A stretch of DNA of 64,000 nucleotides from an uncultured Bacilli bacterium (GTDB lineage Bacteria > Bacillota_I > Bacilli_A > RF39 > UBA660): positions 1 through 64,000 of the forward strand of contig CALWAL010000003.1 of the NCBI GenBank assembly GCA_944373145.1, read 5' to 3'. How positions within the stretch are numbered: the stretch's first letter is position 1; each line of letters begins with the position of its first letter. Positions 15,005-24,088 of this stretch are shown here, one piece after another. A program made the translations under genes and the position numbers. The notes under the pieces were generated by a model. It had not been told where the DNA came from. It saw only the letters and a program-made list of their open reading frames with translations, and made no database searches.

Positions 15005-15742
15005 ATGAGAGTAAAAGGAATGTCTTATTTAAGAAAAAATGATTATCAATCAATTAGTATTAATAAAGGTGCTATTAATGTTTATGGCTCAAGCGATTAT
15101 AAGACAATGCGTTTATCATATAATATAGAAGATGATTTAAAGAAACTTGATGAAGAAGGGAAACGTAAACGGGTAGTTGAATATTTTTTAGATTATAGTC
15201 GTATTAACCATTTAAATGAATGCTATTTACAAAATGGCCGCATTTATCTTTATGTAGGTGCAAGACATAATCGTTCACTTAAGTTTAGTGTTCAACCTAG
15301 TTCGGATATTTTGAAAAAAATTATAGCTAAATATCAACGTGATCGTTTAACTTTTTTTGGCCAAGAGGATATATTAGGTTATAAATTTGGTACTACTAGC
15401 CGATCTTCATCATATGATTTTGATATTGAAGGTTATGCAGAAATCAACCTTTGCACTAAAAACGGTAAATTGGTTGAATTTGAACAAAAATTTTTAAGCG
15501 AGTTATTGCCAACTATTTTTGGAGATTCTATTGTTTCACTTAAAACCGTTTATGACGATGATGAATATGGTCGGCGTTTAATAGGATATTTTATAGTAGG
15601 TGCTAACAAATCTATTAAAGTTGATTATAATTTGCTTAATGTGGTGTCAATTATCATTTTAAATCATAATAGTGCCGTTCAAAGAAAATTAGAAGAAGAA
15701 AGTCATTATAAGCAATTAATGTTAAGAATGGAGGAAATATAA
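15005..15742 (+). CDS. Unknown protein in the glycine T-box operon
   Basis: This soluble protein of about 245 residues lies between the T-box and glyS; its TAA shares a base with the glyS ATG. It begins [18 protein letters not shown] and contains [37 protein letters not shown] and a helical charged C-terminus ([18 protein letters not shown]). No membrane segment, cysteine cluster or known catalytic motif is visible. GGAGGG at 14991-14996 favours the ATG at 15005 over 14999. Control by glycine tRNA charging and coupling to GlyRS suggest a role linked to glycine, translation or wall synthesis, but the family is not recognised. Confidence 0.8.
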   Translation: MRVKGMSYLRKNDYQSISINKGAINVYGSSDYKTMRLSYNIEDDLKKLDEEGKRKRVVEYFLDYSRINHLNECYLQNGRIYLYVGARHNRSLKFSVQPSSDILKKIIAKYQRDRLTFFGQEDILGYKFGTTSRSSSYDFDIEGYAEINLCTKNGKLVEFEQKFLSELLPTIFGDSIVSLKTVYDDDEYGRRLIGYFIVGANKSIKVDYNLLNVVSIIILNHNSAVQRKLEEESHYKQLMLRMEEI

Positions 15743-17115
15743 TGGAAAAATTAACAATGGAAAAATTAGTGAGCTTATGTAAAAATTATGGATTTATTTT
15801 TCAAGGAAGTGAAATTTATGGAGGTTTGGCTAATACTTGGGATTTTGGTCCCGTTGGTGCAGAATTAAAAAATAATGTCAAAAAAGCTTGGTTGAAAAAA
15901 TTTGTGCAGGAAGATCCAAATAATGTTGGTCTTGATAGCGCTATTTTAATGAATCCTAAAACATGGGAAGCAAGTGGGCATTTAGCAACTTTCTCTGATC
16001 CACTAATTGATTGTAGAGCTTGTAAAACACGTCATCGTGCTGATAAATTAGTTGAAGATAGTGGTGTAGTTGATGCCGGTGGTATGAGTAACGAAGAATT
16101 AATTAAATATATCAATGAGCATAATATTGTATGCCCTAATTGTGGCAAATTAGACTATACGGATATTCGTCAATTTAACTTAATGTTTAAAACATTTCAA
16201 GGTGTTACAGAAGATAATAAAAATACGATTTATTTAAGACCTGAAACAGCACAAGGAATTTTTGCAGATTTCTTAAATGTTCAACGCTCTATGCGATTAA
16301 AAGTACCATTTGGAATTGGTCAAGTTGGTAAAAGTTTTAGAAATGAAATCACGCCAGGTAATTTTATTTTTAGAGTTCGTGAATTTGAACAGATGGAGTT
16401 AGAATTTTTCTGTAAACCAGGCACAGAATTAGAATGGTTTAAATATTATAAAGACTATTGTAAAAACTTTTTAACTAGTTTAGGAATTAAGGAAGAAAAT
16501 TTACGATTAAGAGATCATTCTAAGGAAGAACTTAGTTTTTATAGTAATGCGACAACTGATATTGAATATAAATTTCCGTTTGGTTGGGGGGAACTATGGG
16601 GAATAGCTAGTCGGACAGATTATGATTTATCTCAACATCAAAAATTTTCTGGTGAAAGTATGAATTATCTAGATCCAGAAACAAACGAGAAATATATTCC
16701 ATATGTTATAGAACCTAGTGTTGGTGTAGAACGTATGGTTTTAACTGTTTTATGCGATTCATATCGTGTTGAAACCTTAGAAGATGGTAGTGAGCGAGAA
16801 GTTATGGGCTTCCATCCTTATTTAGCGCCTTATAAAGTTGCTGTTTTACCACTTATGAAAAAATATCATACTGAAAAAGCACGTGAGATTTATACAATGT
16901 TATCTAAAAACTTTATGACTTCTTATGATGAATCAGGTAATATTGGTAAACGTTATCGTCGCCAAGATGTTATTGGTACACCGTTTTGTGTTACAATTGA
17001 TGAAAACACTTTAGAGAGTAATACTGTAACAGTTAGAGATCGTGATACAATGGAACAAATAACGTTAAATATCTCTGAGTTAGAGAATTATATTCGTGAA
17101 AAGACACAATTTTAA
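15742..17115 (+). CDS. glyS: Glycyl-tRNA synthetase (single-chain, alpha2 type)
   Basis: This class II aminoacyl-tRNA synthetase joins glycine to tRNA-Gly. The 457-residue protein begins at the class II core. [20 protein letters not shown] lies near residue 23, motif 2 is [21 protein letters not shown] near 198, and motif 3 GVERMVL is near 329. The anticodon-binding domain is C-terminal ([14 protein letters not shown]). A zinc-binding insert is visible as CRAC...CPNCG (about residues 92-134). This is the homodimeric type, not the GlyQ/GlyS heterotetramer. Bacilli near Mollicutes often have it. Expression is under the upstream T-box. Confidence 0.96.
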   Translation: MEKLTMEKLVSLCKNYGFIFQGSEIYGGLANTWDFGPVGAELKNNVKKAWLKKFVQEDPNNVGLDSAILMNPKTWEASGHLATFSDPLIDCRACKTRHRADKLVEDSGVVDAGGMSNEELIKYINEHNIVCPNCGKLDYTDIRQFNLMFKTFQGVTEDNKNTIYLRPETAQGIFADFLNVQRSMRLKVPFGIGQVGKSFRNEITPGNFIFRVREFEQMELEFFCKPGTELEWFKYYKDYCKNFLTSLGIKEENLRLRDHSKEELSFYSNATTDIEYKFPFGWGELWGIASRTDYDLSQHQKFSGESMNYLDPETNEKYIPYVIEPSVGVERMVLTVLCDSYRVETLEDGSEREVMGFHPYLAPYKVAVLPLMKKYHTEKAREIYTMLSKNFMTSYDESGNIGKRYRRQDVIGTPFCVTIDENTLESNTVTVRDRDTMEQITLNISELENYIREKTQF

Positions 17116-17117
17116 AC

Positions 17118-17146
17118 AAAAAAAGTAAACGGTGGTTTACTTTTTT
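17118..17146. terminator. Bidirectional terminator between glyS and sspI
   Basis: AAAAAAGTAAAC and GTTTACTTTTTT form a perfect 12-bp stem around GGTG, serving the convergent glyS and sspI genes. It overlaps the 3' end of sspI. Confidence 0.88.
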
Positions 17147-17346
17147 AAATTGTTTTCTATATTCTTTAAAATAGTTTGTTTTAACTCTTCATTGCTATTT
17201 TGCCAATTTAATTCAAATAATACTCCAAGGCCTGGTAATCCTATTTCATCATGATCACTGATGATACCATCAATAGCCTCCTTAATTTCTTCGGTATTTG
17301 AATCTTTAAAATTGTTAATAATACTCTTTCTAATATCTATATTCAT
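17137..17346 (-). CDS. sspI: Small acid-soluble spore protein SspI
   Basis: This 69-residue protein starts MNIDIRKSIINNFKD and carries the family signature LPGLGVLFELNWQ near residue 37, matching SspI of Bacillus (about 71 residues). SspI is a minor forespore protein expressed under sigma-G. The helical, acidic sequence and lack of membrane segments fit. AAGGATGATCTT before the ATG supplies the ribosome site. A sigma-G-like -10 (CATAATA on the minus strand) lies about 20 bases upstream of the start. Confidence 0.92.
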   Translation of the reverse strand: MNIDIRKSIINNFKDSNTEEIKEAIDGIISDHDEIGLPGLGVLFELNWQNSNEELKQTILKNIENNLKK

Positions 17347-17365
17347 AAGATCATCCTTTCATCTA

Positions 17366-17395
17366 TATTATGGATGTTTTTTAAAGTTCTATAAC
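17366..17395 (-). promoter_or_regulatory. Candidate sigma-G promoter of sspI
   Basis: On the minus strand, CATAATA (17372-17366) matches the sigma-G -10 exactly. GTTATA (17395-17390) sits 17 bases upstream as a weak -35. It overlaps the stop of the coat-like gene. Its position and target gene fit forespore expression. Confidence 0.45.
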
Positions 17396-17655
17396 ATATA
17401 ATAATTAGAATCACTATATTTAGTTGAGTAATTATTTGAAGATTTTCCTTCTAATTTATTAATTCTATTTTCTAACATATTTATTTGTTGCTGCATATTA
17501 TTAATTTGCTCTTCAATATTATTATAAGATGTTGAATAACCTGCTGGATACATCATATTAGGTGTTGGTAATGGTTGAGGTGGCATCATCATAGGCATAT
17601 TATTTTGATACATCGGCATTCCTATATTTCCACCACAATTTCGTTCTTTTTTCAT
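17389..17655 (-). CDS. Coat-like protein: Met/Pro-rich head and coiled-coil tail
   Basis: The 88-residue protein has a Cys-Gly-Gly near the N-terminus and a Met-, Pro- and Asn-rich segment (NNMPMMMPPQPLPTPNMMYP). A coiled coil follows (IEEQINNMQQQINMLENRIN, near residue 48), then a Ser/Tyr-rich end. This composition resembles small spore-coat morphogenetic proteins, and it lies directly upstream of sspI on the same strand. AGGAGGT precedes the ATG. No specific family is recognised; coat function is inferred from composition and neighbourhood. Confidence 0.65.
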   Translation of the reverse strand: MKKERNCGGNIGMPMYQNNMPMMMPPQPLPTPNMMYPAGYSTSYNNIEEQINNMQQQINMLENRINKLEGKSSNNYSTKYSDSNYYML

Positions 17656-17738
17656 AAATACCTCCTAGTCTAATTAATTATATGTTAAAAAATATGATAT
17701 GTGCATAATTAATGTGGTATAATGTTTTTGGTGAAATT

Positions 17739-18371
17739 ATGAGATTAAGAAATGTTAGAGGAGCTAATGAGCGAATTGAAGCGTCACAATATATGATTTT
17801 AGACTATAAAAAAATGAAAGGTAATTATAAACAACTATTTAATAACAATAACCCGATTCATATCGAAATAGGAATGGGAAAAGGAATGTTTATTTTAAAT
17901 AAAGCTAAGGCTAATCCAGATATTAATTTTATTGGCATTGAAAAATTTGATAGTGTGATTGTTCGAGCTATTGAAAAAATTGAACACGAAGATTTACCAA
18001 ATTTACGTTTGATTAGAATGGATGCTACAGAAATAGCAGATATTTTTGATCATGAAATTGATACAATATATTTGAATTTTTCTGATCCGTGGCCTAAGGC
18101 TCGCCATGAACATCGACGCTTATCGAGTCAACGCTTTTTGCAGAGATATGATACTATTTTCAAAGATAAGAAAAAAATTATAATGAAGACGGACAATCGT
18201 CATTTATTTGAGTTTTCAGTTAAAGAATTCACTAGATATGGTTATCAAATTGATGATTTGTGTCTCAATATTTATGATGAAAAAGTTGCGGACAATATTC
18301 CAACTGAATATGAACTTAAATTTGCTAGTCGTGGTTTTCCAATATATTCAATTGCAGTAAGCAAAAGATAA
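17739..18371 (+). CDS. trmB: tRNA (guanine-N7-)-methyltransferase
   Basis: TrmB methylates G46 in the variable loop of tRNAs using S-adenosylmethionine. The 210-residue protein starts MRLRNVRGANERIEAS. It has the SAM motif HIEIGMGKGMFI near residue 43, GIEKFDSVIVRAI, the catalytic-loop LNFSDPWPKARHEHRRL near 117, and DNRHLFEFSVKEF. Length is normal. ATG at 17739 is chosen because it matches the conserved N-terminus and follows GGTGA. TATAAT at 17718-17723 is a likely -10 box. Confidence 0.95.
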   Translation: MRLRNVRGANERIEASQYMILDYKKMKGNYKQLFNNNNPIHIEIGMGKGMFILNKAKANPDINFIGIEKFDSVIVRAIEKIEHEDLPNLRLIRMDATEIADIFDHEIDTIYLNFSDPWPKARHEHRRLSSQRFLQRYDTIFKDKKKIIMKTDNRHLFEFSVKEFTRYGYQIDDLCLNIYDEKVADNIPTEYELKFASRGFPIYSIAVSKR

Positions 18372-18431
18372 ATATATAAAAAGGCTAGAAATTGTTAATC
18401 GTTTTTGCTATAATAATTATAGAGGTGAGAT

Positions 18432-19040
18432 ATGAAAAAGATTTTAATCTTTATTCTTGTCTTATTTGTAAGTGGTTGTACAGTTGTTAGAATTGATACG
18501 ACGAGCATTGATACAATTATTAATGTTGTTTTAGTCAATGATAATAATTTATATAATCACGTTGGAAGTGGATATAAATACTATATACCTAGAGGCGTTA
18601 GTTATATAGACACAAATAATTTAAACGACAAGTTATATTCTAATGGTGATTATTATTATTTATATGTTGATGTTATAGGTTATACTAATGCTGTTAAATT
18701 AGACTATGAAGTAAAGGATAATGTTTATTATTATCGCGAAATAAAACAAGAAGATGGCTTTGATAGTGATGGCTATTTAGAGATTACTGAGAGAGAAGAT
18801 GGCTTATACTATTTAAAGTTCTTATATAATTATGCTAAAATTGAAACAATTGTTGAGAAAAAAAATTTAAATTCGGCTGTTTTAAATTCAGCTTATATTT
18901 TGTCAACAATTAAATTTAATACCGATGTCATTGATTTGATGCTTGATGACGACTATTTTACTAATAAAGAGGAACAATATAATGTTTTTTCTAAAAAAGA
19001 AGATTCAGACAATGGTTTTGGTACTCAAGATAATAGTTAA
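18432..19040 (+). CDS. Putative lipoprotein of unknown function
   Basis: A short signal peptide (KKILIFILVLF) ends in the lipobox VSGC, so Cys16 should be lipidated and the protein anchored outside the membrane. The mature part of about 185 residues is rich in Asp, Tyr and Asn. It has beta-strand character (YKYYIPRGVSYID, YYYLYVDVIGY, LEITEREDGLYYLKFLYNYA) and an acidic, disordered tail. TATAAT near 18409 is a possible -10. No family is recognised. It is first of a run of envelope genes up to 23226. Confidence 0.78.
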   Translation: MKKILIFILVLFVSGCTVVRIDTTSIDTIINVVLVNDNNLYNHVGSGYKYYIPRGVSYIDTNNLNDKLYSNGDYYYLYVDVIGYTNAVKLDYEVKDNVYYYREIKQEDGFDSDGYLEITEREDGLYYLKFLYNYAKIETIVEKKNLNSAVLNSAYILSTIKFNTDVIDLMLDDDYFTNKEEQYNVFSKKEDSDNGFGTQDNS

Positions 19041-19057
19041 AAGGAAAAAGGTGTATT

Positions 19058-19921
19058 ATGGGATTAATGGATAAATTAAAGAATATATTTACAGAGGAAG
19101 TTGAGGATGATGAAGTTAAGGTTGAAGAAATAAAAAAAGAGGTACGTAGTGTTCCAATTTCTTCACCAACAGTAGAGCGTAGAGAAACGAAAAAAACTCC
19201 TAAAAAAATTATTTCAACAGACGTTGAAGAAAACGACAAACTTGAACCGATTGGAAAAAAGGAGGAAACAAAATCATCTCCTGTTTTCTTTACCGAACGT
19301 GATTTTGAAGATATGATAGAACCTCGAAGAAGAGTCGATAAATACGAGAAAACAGAGCGACACATTGAAGAAAAAAGAAAAGAAGAGGAAAAACCAAAAC
19401 CATATGGTGGAAACTACAACAATAACACAATTATTCAAAAAGAAAAGATTACTTTTAAACCAACACCAATAATTTCCCCAGTTTATGGCATTTTGGATAA
19501 AAATTATCATAAAGAGGACATTGTAGAACGCAAAGAAAACAGTTATGAAGTGGCTGATGGCTTAAGTGTTGATAGTATTCGCAATAAAGCTTATGGCACT
19601 TTAGAAGATGAGATTGAAGAAGTTATGACCTCTACCCCTAAGAAAAAGAGCGAAGCAGTTGAAGATGTTGACTTATTTGATGAATTAGAAGAAGCGAACG
19701 CTAAAGATGATTCAAAAACAAAAAAGGAGTTTAAAGATAAAAAAATCAAAGAAATTGAGGATACAACAATTGATTTAACACAAGAATTGGACAACTTATT
19801 GATGTCAAAGAAAAAATATAATTCAGTTAAAGATGATGATAATGATAAGGCAACTAAAGAAAAATTAGCTGAAGACGATTTGTTTAATTTAATTGATTCA
19901 ATGTATGAGGAAGGAGAATAA
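19058..19921 (+). CDS. Charged, largely disordered protein with a conserved central motif
   Basis: This 287-residue protein opens with a short amphipathic helix (MGLMDKLKNIF), reminiscent of the membrane-binding N-terminus of SepF-type division proteins. It then runs through long Lys/Glu-rich, low-complexity segments. A compact central stretch stands out near residues 135-155 (ITFKPTPIISPVYGILDKNY) and looks like a conserved short linear binding motif. An acidic C-terminus contains DLTQELDNLLM. There is no SepF fold. It is cotranscribed with two small envelope proteins (gap of 2 bases). A division or envelope-scaffold role is only a guess. Confidence 0.7.
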   Translation: MGLMDKLKNIFTEEVEDDEVKVEEIKKEVRSVPISSPTVERRETKKTPKKIISTDVEENDKLEPIGKKEETKSSPVFFTERDFEDMIEPRRRVDKYEKTERHIEEKRKEEEKPKPYGGNYNNNTIIQKEKITFKPTPIISPVYGILDKNYHKEDIVERKENSYEVADGLSVDSIRNKAYGTLEDEIEEVMTSTPKKKSEAVEDVDLFDELEEANAKDDSKTKKEFKDKKIKEIEDTTIDLTQELDNLLMSKKKYNSVKDDDNDKATKEKLAEDDLFNLIDSMYEEGE

Positions 19922-19923
19922 TA

Positions 19924-20211
19924 ATGACAATTGAAGTAGCTGAATTTTTGCCTATATTACTATATATTGTACTTATCGCCCTTGTTATCGCCCTTATTGC
20001 TTTAGTTGTTAAAATGATTAATACACTTAAAAAAGTTGATGTGATTTTAGATGATGTTAATCAAAAGATGATTAAAGTTGATGGCCTATTTAATGTTATT
20101 GATAATATGACTGATTATGCAGCTAGCATAAGTGATAAAATAATTGGTGGTATTACGAATATGATTAATTTAGTATTTAGAAGAAAGAAAGGAAAAGATG
20201 ATTATGAGTAA
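19924..20211 (+). CDS. DUF948-like membrane-anchored small protein
   Basis: The 95-residue protein has one long N-terminal membrane segment (LLYIVLIALVIALIALVVKMI). A helical cytoplasmic part follows with TLKKVDVILDDVNQKMIKVDGLF, the YtxG/DUF948 pattern. In Bacilli such genes stand beside a ytxH gene, as here, and are linked to general stress. It overlaps the ytxH-like gene by a few bases, indicating coupled translation. Confidence 0.78.
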   Translation: MTIEVAEFLPILLYIVLIALVIALIALVVKMINTLKKVDVILDDVNQKMIKVDGLFNVIDNMTDYAASISDKIIGGITNMINLVFRRKKGKDDYE

Positions 20212-20620
20212 GAAAAAAGATTTAGGAAAATTTATTGCTGGTTTGGCCATTGGTGCTGGTTTGGGTGTTTTATTTGCTCCAAAAAAAGGTAGTGAGACAA
20301 GAGCTGAATTGAAAGCTAAAATTGAAGAATTATATCTTAAAGCTAAAGAGTTAGATATGGATGATGTTAAAGAGACTATTGAAATTAAAATTGGAGAATT
20401 AAAAGAAAGTCTTGCTGAATTGGATAAAGAAAAAGTGTTAGATTATGCTAAAGAAAAAGCGGAACAAATTAAAGTTAAATGCGATGAATTAGTTAAATAT
20501 GTTGTTGAAAAAGGAACTCCTGTAATGGAAAAGACAGCAAATACAGTTCGTGAAAAAGCTGTAGAAGTTTCTAAAGATATTATAGCTAAATTAGAAAATA
20601 AGAAGAATGAAGAAGCTTAA
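20204..20620 (+). CDS. YtxH-like protein
   Basis: The N-terminus KKDLGKFIAGLAIGAGLGVL followed by FAPKKGSETR is the YtxH (gas-vesicle-like, DUF/PF12732) signature: a glycine-rich membrane segment followed by APKKG. The rest is a long Lys/Glu helix of about 100 residues, probably coiled coil. ATG at 20204 is preferred to 20198 by spacing to AAGGAAAAG. YtxH proteins belong to stress regulons in Bacillus; the molecular role is unknown. It is paired with the DUF948-like gene. Confidence 0.85.
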   Translation: MSKKKDLGKFIAGLAIGAGLGVLFAPKKGSETRAELKAKIEELYLKAKELDMDDVKETIEIKIGELKESLAELDKEKVLDYAKEKAEQIKVKCDELVKYVVEKGTPVMEKTANTVREKAVEVSKDIIAKLENKKNEEA

Positions 20621-20682
20621 ATGCTTTTTCTTTTTATTTACTAACCATAAAAAATATAGTATAATGAATAAAGAGGTGGATT

Positions 20683-21168
20683 ATGGATAAGTTCATAGTT
20701 TTTGTAAAAAAGTATAGAAAAAAAATTATTGTATGCGCAATTTTGTTAATTATATTGGCTATTTTTCTTTTTAGTGCTTATCGCTTATACAAATTTTTGA
20801 CGCCAGATACAAGAAATAGTGTTTATGGAGATCGTTGCGAATTAACAGATGATATTGATATTACAAAAGAACGCGAAGAAATGGTTAAAGATGTTATTAA
20901 CGAAAATGAAGGAATGACTCTTTCCAAAATTAATGTTAAATGTAATTTAATAGATATTACTGTTAAGGTAGAAGATGATGTTAAAGTTGATGATGTTAAA
21001 AAAATGGCGGATAAAATTTTAACTGTTTTTACAGAAGAAGAATTGAAATATTATGATATTGAATTAATGGTAGATAGTACGTCTGAAGAAAGTGAAGTGT
21101 ACCCAATTATTGGCACTAGACATAAAACCAATATTGATGGCAATGCTGAAGCCAAGTTTGTGTGGTAG
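20683..21168 (+). CDS. Unknown single-pass membrane protein
   Basis: The 161-residue protein has a basic N-terminus (VKKYRKK), one membrane segment at about residues 14-36 and an extracytoplasmic domain of about 120 residues. That domain has two cysteines (GDRCELTD and VKCNLID) that may form a disulfide. Its strand-helix pattern (LIDITVKVEDDVKVDDVKKMADKIL) looks like a small ferredoxin-like fold. It ends at a 12-base gap to the GGDEF gene, so the two may be co-transcribed. Function unknown. Confidence 0.7.
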   Translation: MDKFIVFVKKYRKKIIVCAILLIILAIFLFSAYRLYKFLTPDTRNSVYGDRCELTDDIDITKEREEMVKDVINENEGMTLSKINVKCNLIDITVKVEDDVKVDDVKKMADKILTVFTEEELKYYDIELMVDSTSEESEVYPIIGTRHKTNIDGNAEAKFVW

Positions 21169-21180
21169 TTAGGAGAAGGT

Positions 21181-23226
21181 ATGAAAAAAAAGATTATTAT
21201 TATTGTCCTCTCGTTAGTATTACTAGCAGGGATAGGAGCTGGAATATTTGTTTATATCAATAGTACACAGGAAACTGAATTTACCCCGACAGAAGAACAA
21301 TGGATTGATAAAAATAAAAGCTATGCTTTAGATTTTTATATGCCAAGTGAAATTGCTGGCTTAACTTATATGGGTCAAGGTGTTTTCTTTGATTTCCTTG
21401 CTGATATGGAAAAGCGTACTGGTCTTGATTTTAACGAATTTGCTTATCAAGTTATGACTCCTTTAGAAGATAAAGATTATGCAATTGAGTTGGTTAGTGA
21501 AGTAGCTGATAATCAAATTTTAATGTTCACAGATAATTATGTTATTGTCACACCAAATAAAAAATTTTATACATCACCGGATGAAATAAAAAATTTGAAA
21601 TTAGGTGTTCTTGCTAGCAATCAAGAAATGGTTACGAAGGCTTTAACTGGTGCAACCGTTGAATATATTACATATGAGACAGAAGATGAATTAAATGCAG
21701 CATTAATTGCCAATGATGGAACTATAGATGGCGCTGTAGTAGTAAAAAGTTTATATTTAGATGAACTTTTAATTAATAATTTACACATAGCTTATCAAAT
21801 CCCAGAGTTGAAAATGAATTACGTTTTAACGCTAAATGGTGATAAGACTTTAAATAGTATTGTAAAGAAAAGTTATAACAAATGGGCAAGCAATTTAGAA
21901 TTATCTTATGATCAGAATTTATTAAACACATATTTTACATTTAAAGGAACAACAGAAAAAGAAATTACAACATTACATGATAAAGATTATACTTATGCCT
22001 TCGTTAATAATGGTGCTTATGATAATCTTAATGGTTCAACTTTGAATGGTATCAATTATTTTATTATCAAAGATTTTGCAGAATTTGCAAATATCGATAT
22101 GGAATATACGGATGAATATGATAATGTTGTGTCAATGGTAAGTGCATTTAATAATGGAGATGTTGATTTCTTTTTTGGAAATATAAATGCTTCTTATGAC
22201 AATGAAACTTATGAAACAGGAGCACCAATCCCTGCTGATATTGTTATTTTATCAAATATTAATTATAGTAATGTAATTAATAATCTTTATTCACTTCATA
22301 ATAAACAGGTTAATGTTGTTAGTGGTACAAAAGTTGAAGCTTATTTGAAAAAAAATGGTATAAAAGTGGTGTCACATGACTCCTTAAATGATTTAATGGG
22401 TAAATTAAAAAATAATAGTATTATTGCTATTGATATGGAAAATTATGAATATTATAAGAGTAAAGAATTATTGAATTTTAAAATTGATTATGTTTTTGGA
22501 TTAGATGAAAATTATAATTATGTTATTAATGCTGATAATAAGATATTTGCTGAGTTATTTGATTTTTATTTAGAATATACCTCAGTTGCTGATGTTATTA
22601 GCGGTAGTTATTCTAAAATATTTGAAGTTAAAGATAATCAATTGTATTTAATTATCATTATTATTGTTTTATCGCTTATTGTTTTAATGTATTTCTTATA
22701 CACTATAAAACGTGTTATATCATATTTTAAAAGGAACCGTAATAAGACTAATAAGTCATTGACAAAAACTGAAAAAATTAGATATATTGATTCATTGACA
22801 TCATTAAAAAATAGAGCATATTTAAATGATAATATTGAAAAGTGGGATGATTCAGAAGTTTATCCACAAATTATTATCGTTGTTGATTTAAATAATATAG
22901 CATACATTAATGATAATTTTGGTCACGAAGAAGGAGATAAAGTTATTACTGAGGCTGCTAATATTTTAATTCAAACTCAGTTGCCAAAAACAGAAATTAT
23001 TCGTACAGACGGTAATGAATTTTTGATTTATATGGTTGAGTATGAAGAAAAACAAGCAGTATCTTATATTAAAAAATTAAATAAAGAGTTTAAAGAATTA
23101 AGTCATGGTTTTGGAGCTGCAACTGGTTATAGCATTATTAATGATGCAATTAAAACGATTGATGATGCTGTTAACGAGGCTACGTTAGATATGCGTACAA
23201 ATAAAGAAGCACAACAAGAAGATTAG
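21181..23226 (+). CDS. Twin solute-binding-domain GGDEF membrane protein (degenerate DGNEF)
   Basis: This 681-residue protein starts with a membrane helix (residues 3-26). Two tandem periplasmic-binding-like modules follow (about 40-250 and 255-465). A second membrane helix lies near 485-508, and a C-terminal GGDEF domain near 535-670 contains DSLTSLKNRAYLND and VVDLNNIAYINDNFGHEEGD. The signature is DGNEF (D610-F614) rather than GGDEF; the second Gly and the Glu remain, and no RxxD inhibitory site is seen. It probably senses an amino-acid-like ligand outside and signals through a cyclic dinucleotide, but catalytic activity is uncertain. No EAL, HD-GYP or PilZ gene is in the window. Confidence 0.85.
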   Translation: MKKKIIIIVLSLVLLAGIGAGIFVYINSTQETEFTPTEEQWIDKNKSYALDFYMPSEIAGLTYMGQGVFFDFLADMEKRTGLDFNEFAYQVMTPLEDKDYAIELVSEVADNQILMFTDNYVIVTPNKKFYTSPDEIKNLKLGVLASNQEMVTKALTGATVEYITYETEDELNAALIANDGTIDGAVVVKSLYLDELLINNLHIAYQIPELKMNYVLTLNGDKTLNSIVKKSYNKWASNLELSYDQNLLNTYFTFKGTTEKEITTLHDKDYTYAFVNNGAYDNLNGSTLNGINYFIIKDFAEFANIDMEYTDEYDNVVSMVSAFNNGDVDFFFGNINASYDNETYETGAPIPADIVILSNINYSNVINNLYSLHNKQVNVVSGTKVEAYLKKNGIKVVSHDSLNDLMGKLKNNSIIAIDMENYEYYKSKELLNFKIDYVFGLDENYNYVINADNKIFAELFDFYLEYTSVADVISGSYSKIFEVKDNQLYLIIIIIVLSLIVLMYFLYTIKRVISYFKRNRNKTNKSLTKTEKIRYIDSLTSLKNRAYLNDNIEKWDDSEVYPQIIIVVDLNNIAYINDNFGHEEGDKVITEAANILIQTQLPKTEIIRTDGNEFLIYMVEYEEKQAVSYIKKLNKEFKELSHGFGAATGYSIINDAIKTIDDAVNEATLDMRTNKEAQQED

Positions 23227-23247
23227 AATTAAATTCTAATCTTTTTT
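23220..23247 (+). terminator. Terminator after the GGDEF gene
   Basis: AGATTAGAA and TTCTAATCT form a 9-bp stem followed by T6, overlapping the stop codon. Confidence 0.85.
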
Positions 23248-23296
23248 GTACTTGTAAAACGAACTTTTGTTTGCTATAATGTATGTGGTGATTAGT

Positions 23297-24070
23297 GTGA
23301 AAATAGAAAAAATTAAAAAGACAAAATCTGGTAAGTATAAAATAAAAATCGATGGCAAAGATATTATAACTTATGATGATGTTATTTTAAAGAATAAACT
23401 TTTATACCAAAAGGAAATCGATAATGAAACTTATAAACAAATCGGTATTGATAGTATTTATTATGATAATTATCACAAAGCTTTAAATTATATTTTAAGA
23501 AAATTAAGAAGTGAATTGGAGGTTCGATTATATTTAGAAGAATTGGGAACAAGTAATCAAGACACGGAAAAAATTATTAAAAGGTTGAAAGAAATTGGCT
23601 TTATTAATGATTTAGTGTATACTAAAGCATATATTTCAGACAGTATTTATTTGAAAAATGATGGGCCGAAAAAGATTAAACAATATTTATTGAGCCAAGA
23701 AATTGATGAATTTGTCATTGATGAAGAATTGAATTTAATTGAACGTGAAGTTATTTATGATAAATTAGAAAAATTAATTGTAAAAAAATTAAAAGGTGAC
23801 CGTAAAAATTCAGCTTATCAATTGCGCCAAAAAATTATTATTGAGATGGTTAATTTGGGTTATGATAAAGATATGATTTTAGAAATATTAGCTAATTATG
23901 ATATCGACGATAGTGATAAAATGGCAAAAGAATACGGTAAATTATATATTAAATATTCTCGTAAATTCCATGATTATGAATTAATAAAGAAGATTAAAGA
24001 TAAATTGTATGCCAAAGGCTTTGATATTCATGATATTGAAAATTTTATAGCAACAAAAAAAACAGATTAA
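23297..24070 (+). CDS. recX: Regulatory protein RecX
   Basis: RecX binds RecA filaments and modulates recombination. The protein of about 257 residues has repeated three-helix RecX modules. The hallmark is LRSELEVRLYLEELG near residue 75, GFINDLVYTKAYISDSI and GPKKIKQYLLSQEI. The long N-terminal extension (about 60 residues, KTKSGKYKIKIDGKDIITYDD) is typical of Bacilli. GTG 23297 is chosen by homology to the usual N-terminus and the preceding GGTGATTA; TATAAT at 23275-23280 is a likely -10. Confidence 0.9.
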   Translation: MKIEKIKKTKSGKYKIKIDGKDIITYDDVILKNKLLYQKEIDNETYKQIGIDSIYYDNYHKALNYILRKLRSELEVRLYLEELGTSNQDTEKIIKRLKEIGFINDLVYTKAYISDSIYLKNDGPKKIKQYLLSQEIDEFVIDEELNLIEREVIYDKLEKLIVKKLKGDRKNSAYQLRQKIIIEMVNLGYDKDMILEILANYDIDDSDKMAKEYGKLYIKYSRKFHDYELIKKIKDKLYAKGFDIHDIENFIATKKTD

Positions 24071-24088
24071 CTCTGCTTTTTTTATTCT
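24057..24088. terminator. Terminator between convergent recX and prsA
   Basis: An imperfect hairpin, AAAACAGA-TTAAC-TCTGCTTTT, is flanked by A and T runs on either side and is shared by both genes. Confidence 0.6.

Noticed and set aside
14880-15008. A 42-codon open frame starting ATG ACG GGC inside the glyS leader
   Set aside because: It runs through the T-box antiterminator and terminator, has no ribosome site, and its sequence is explained by the riboswitch.
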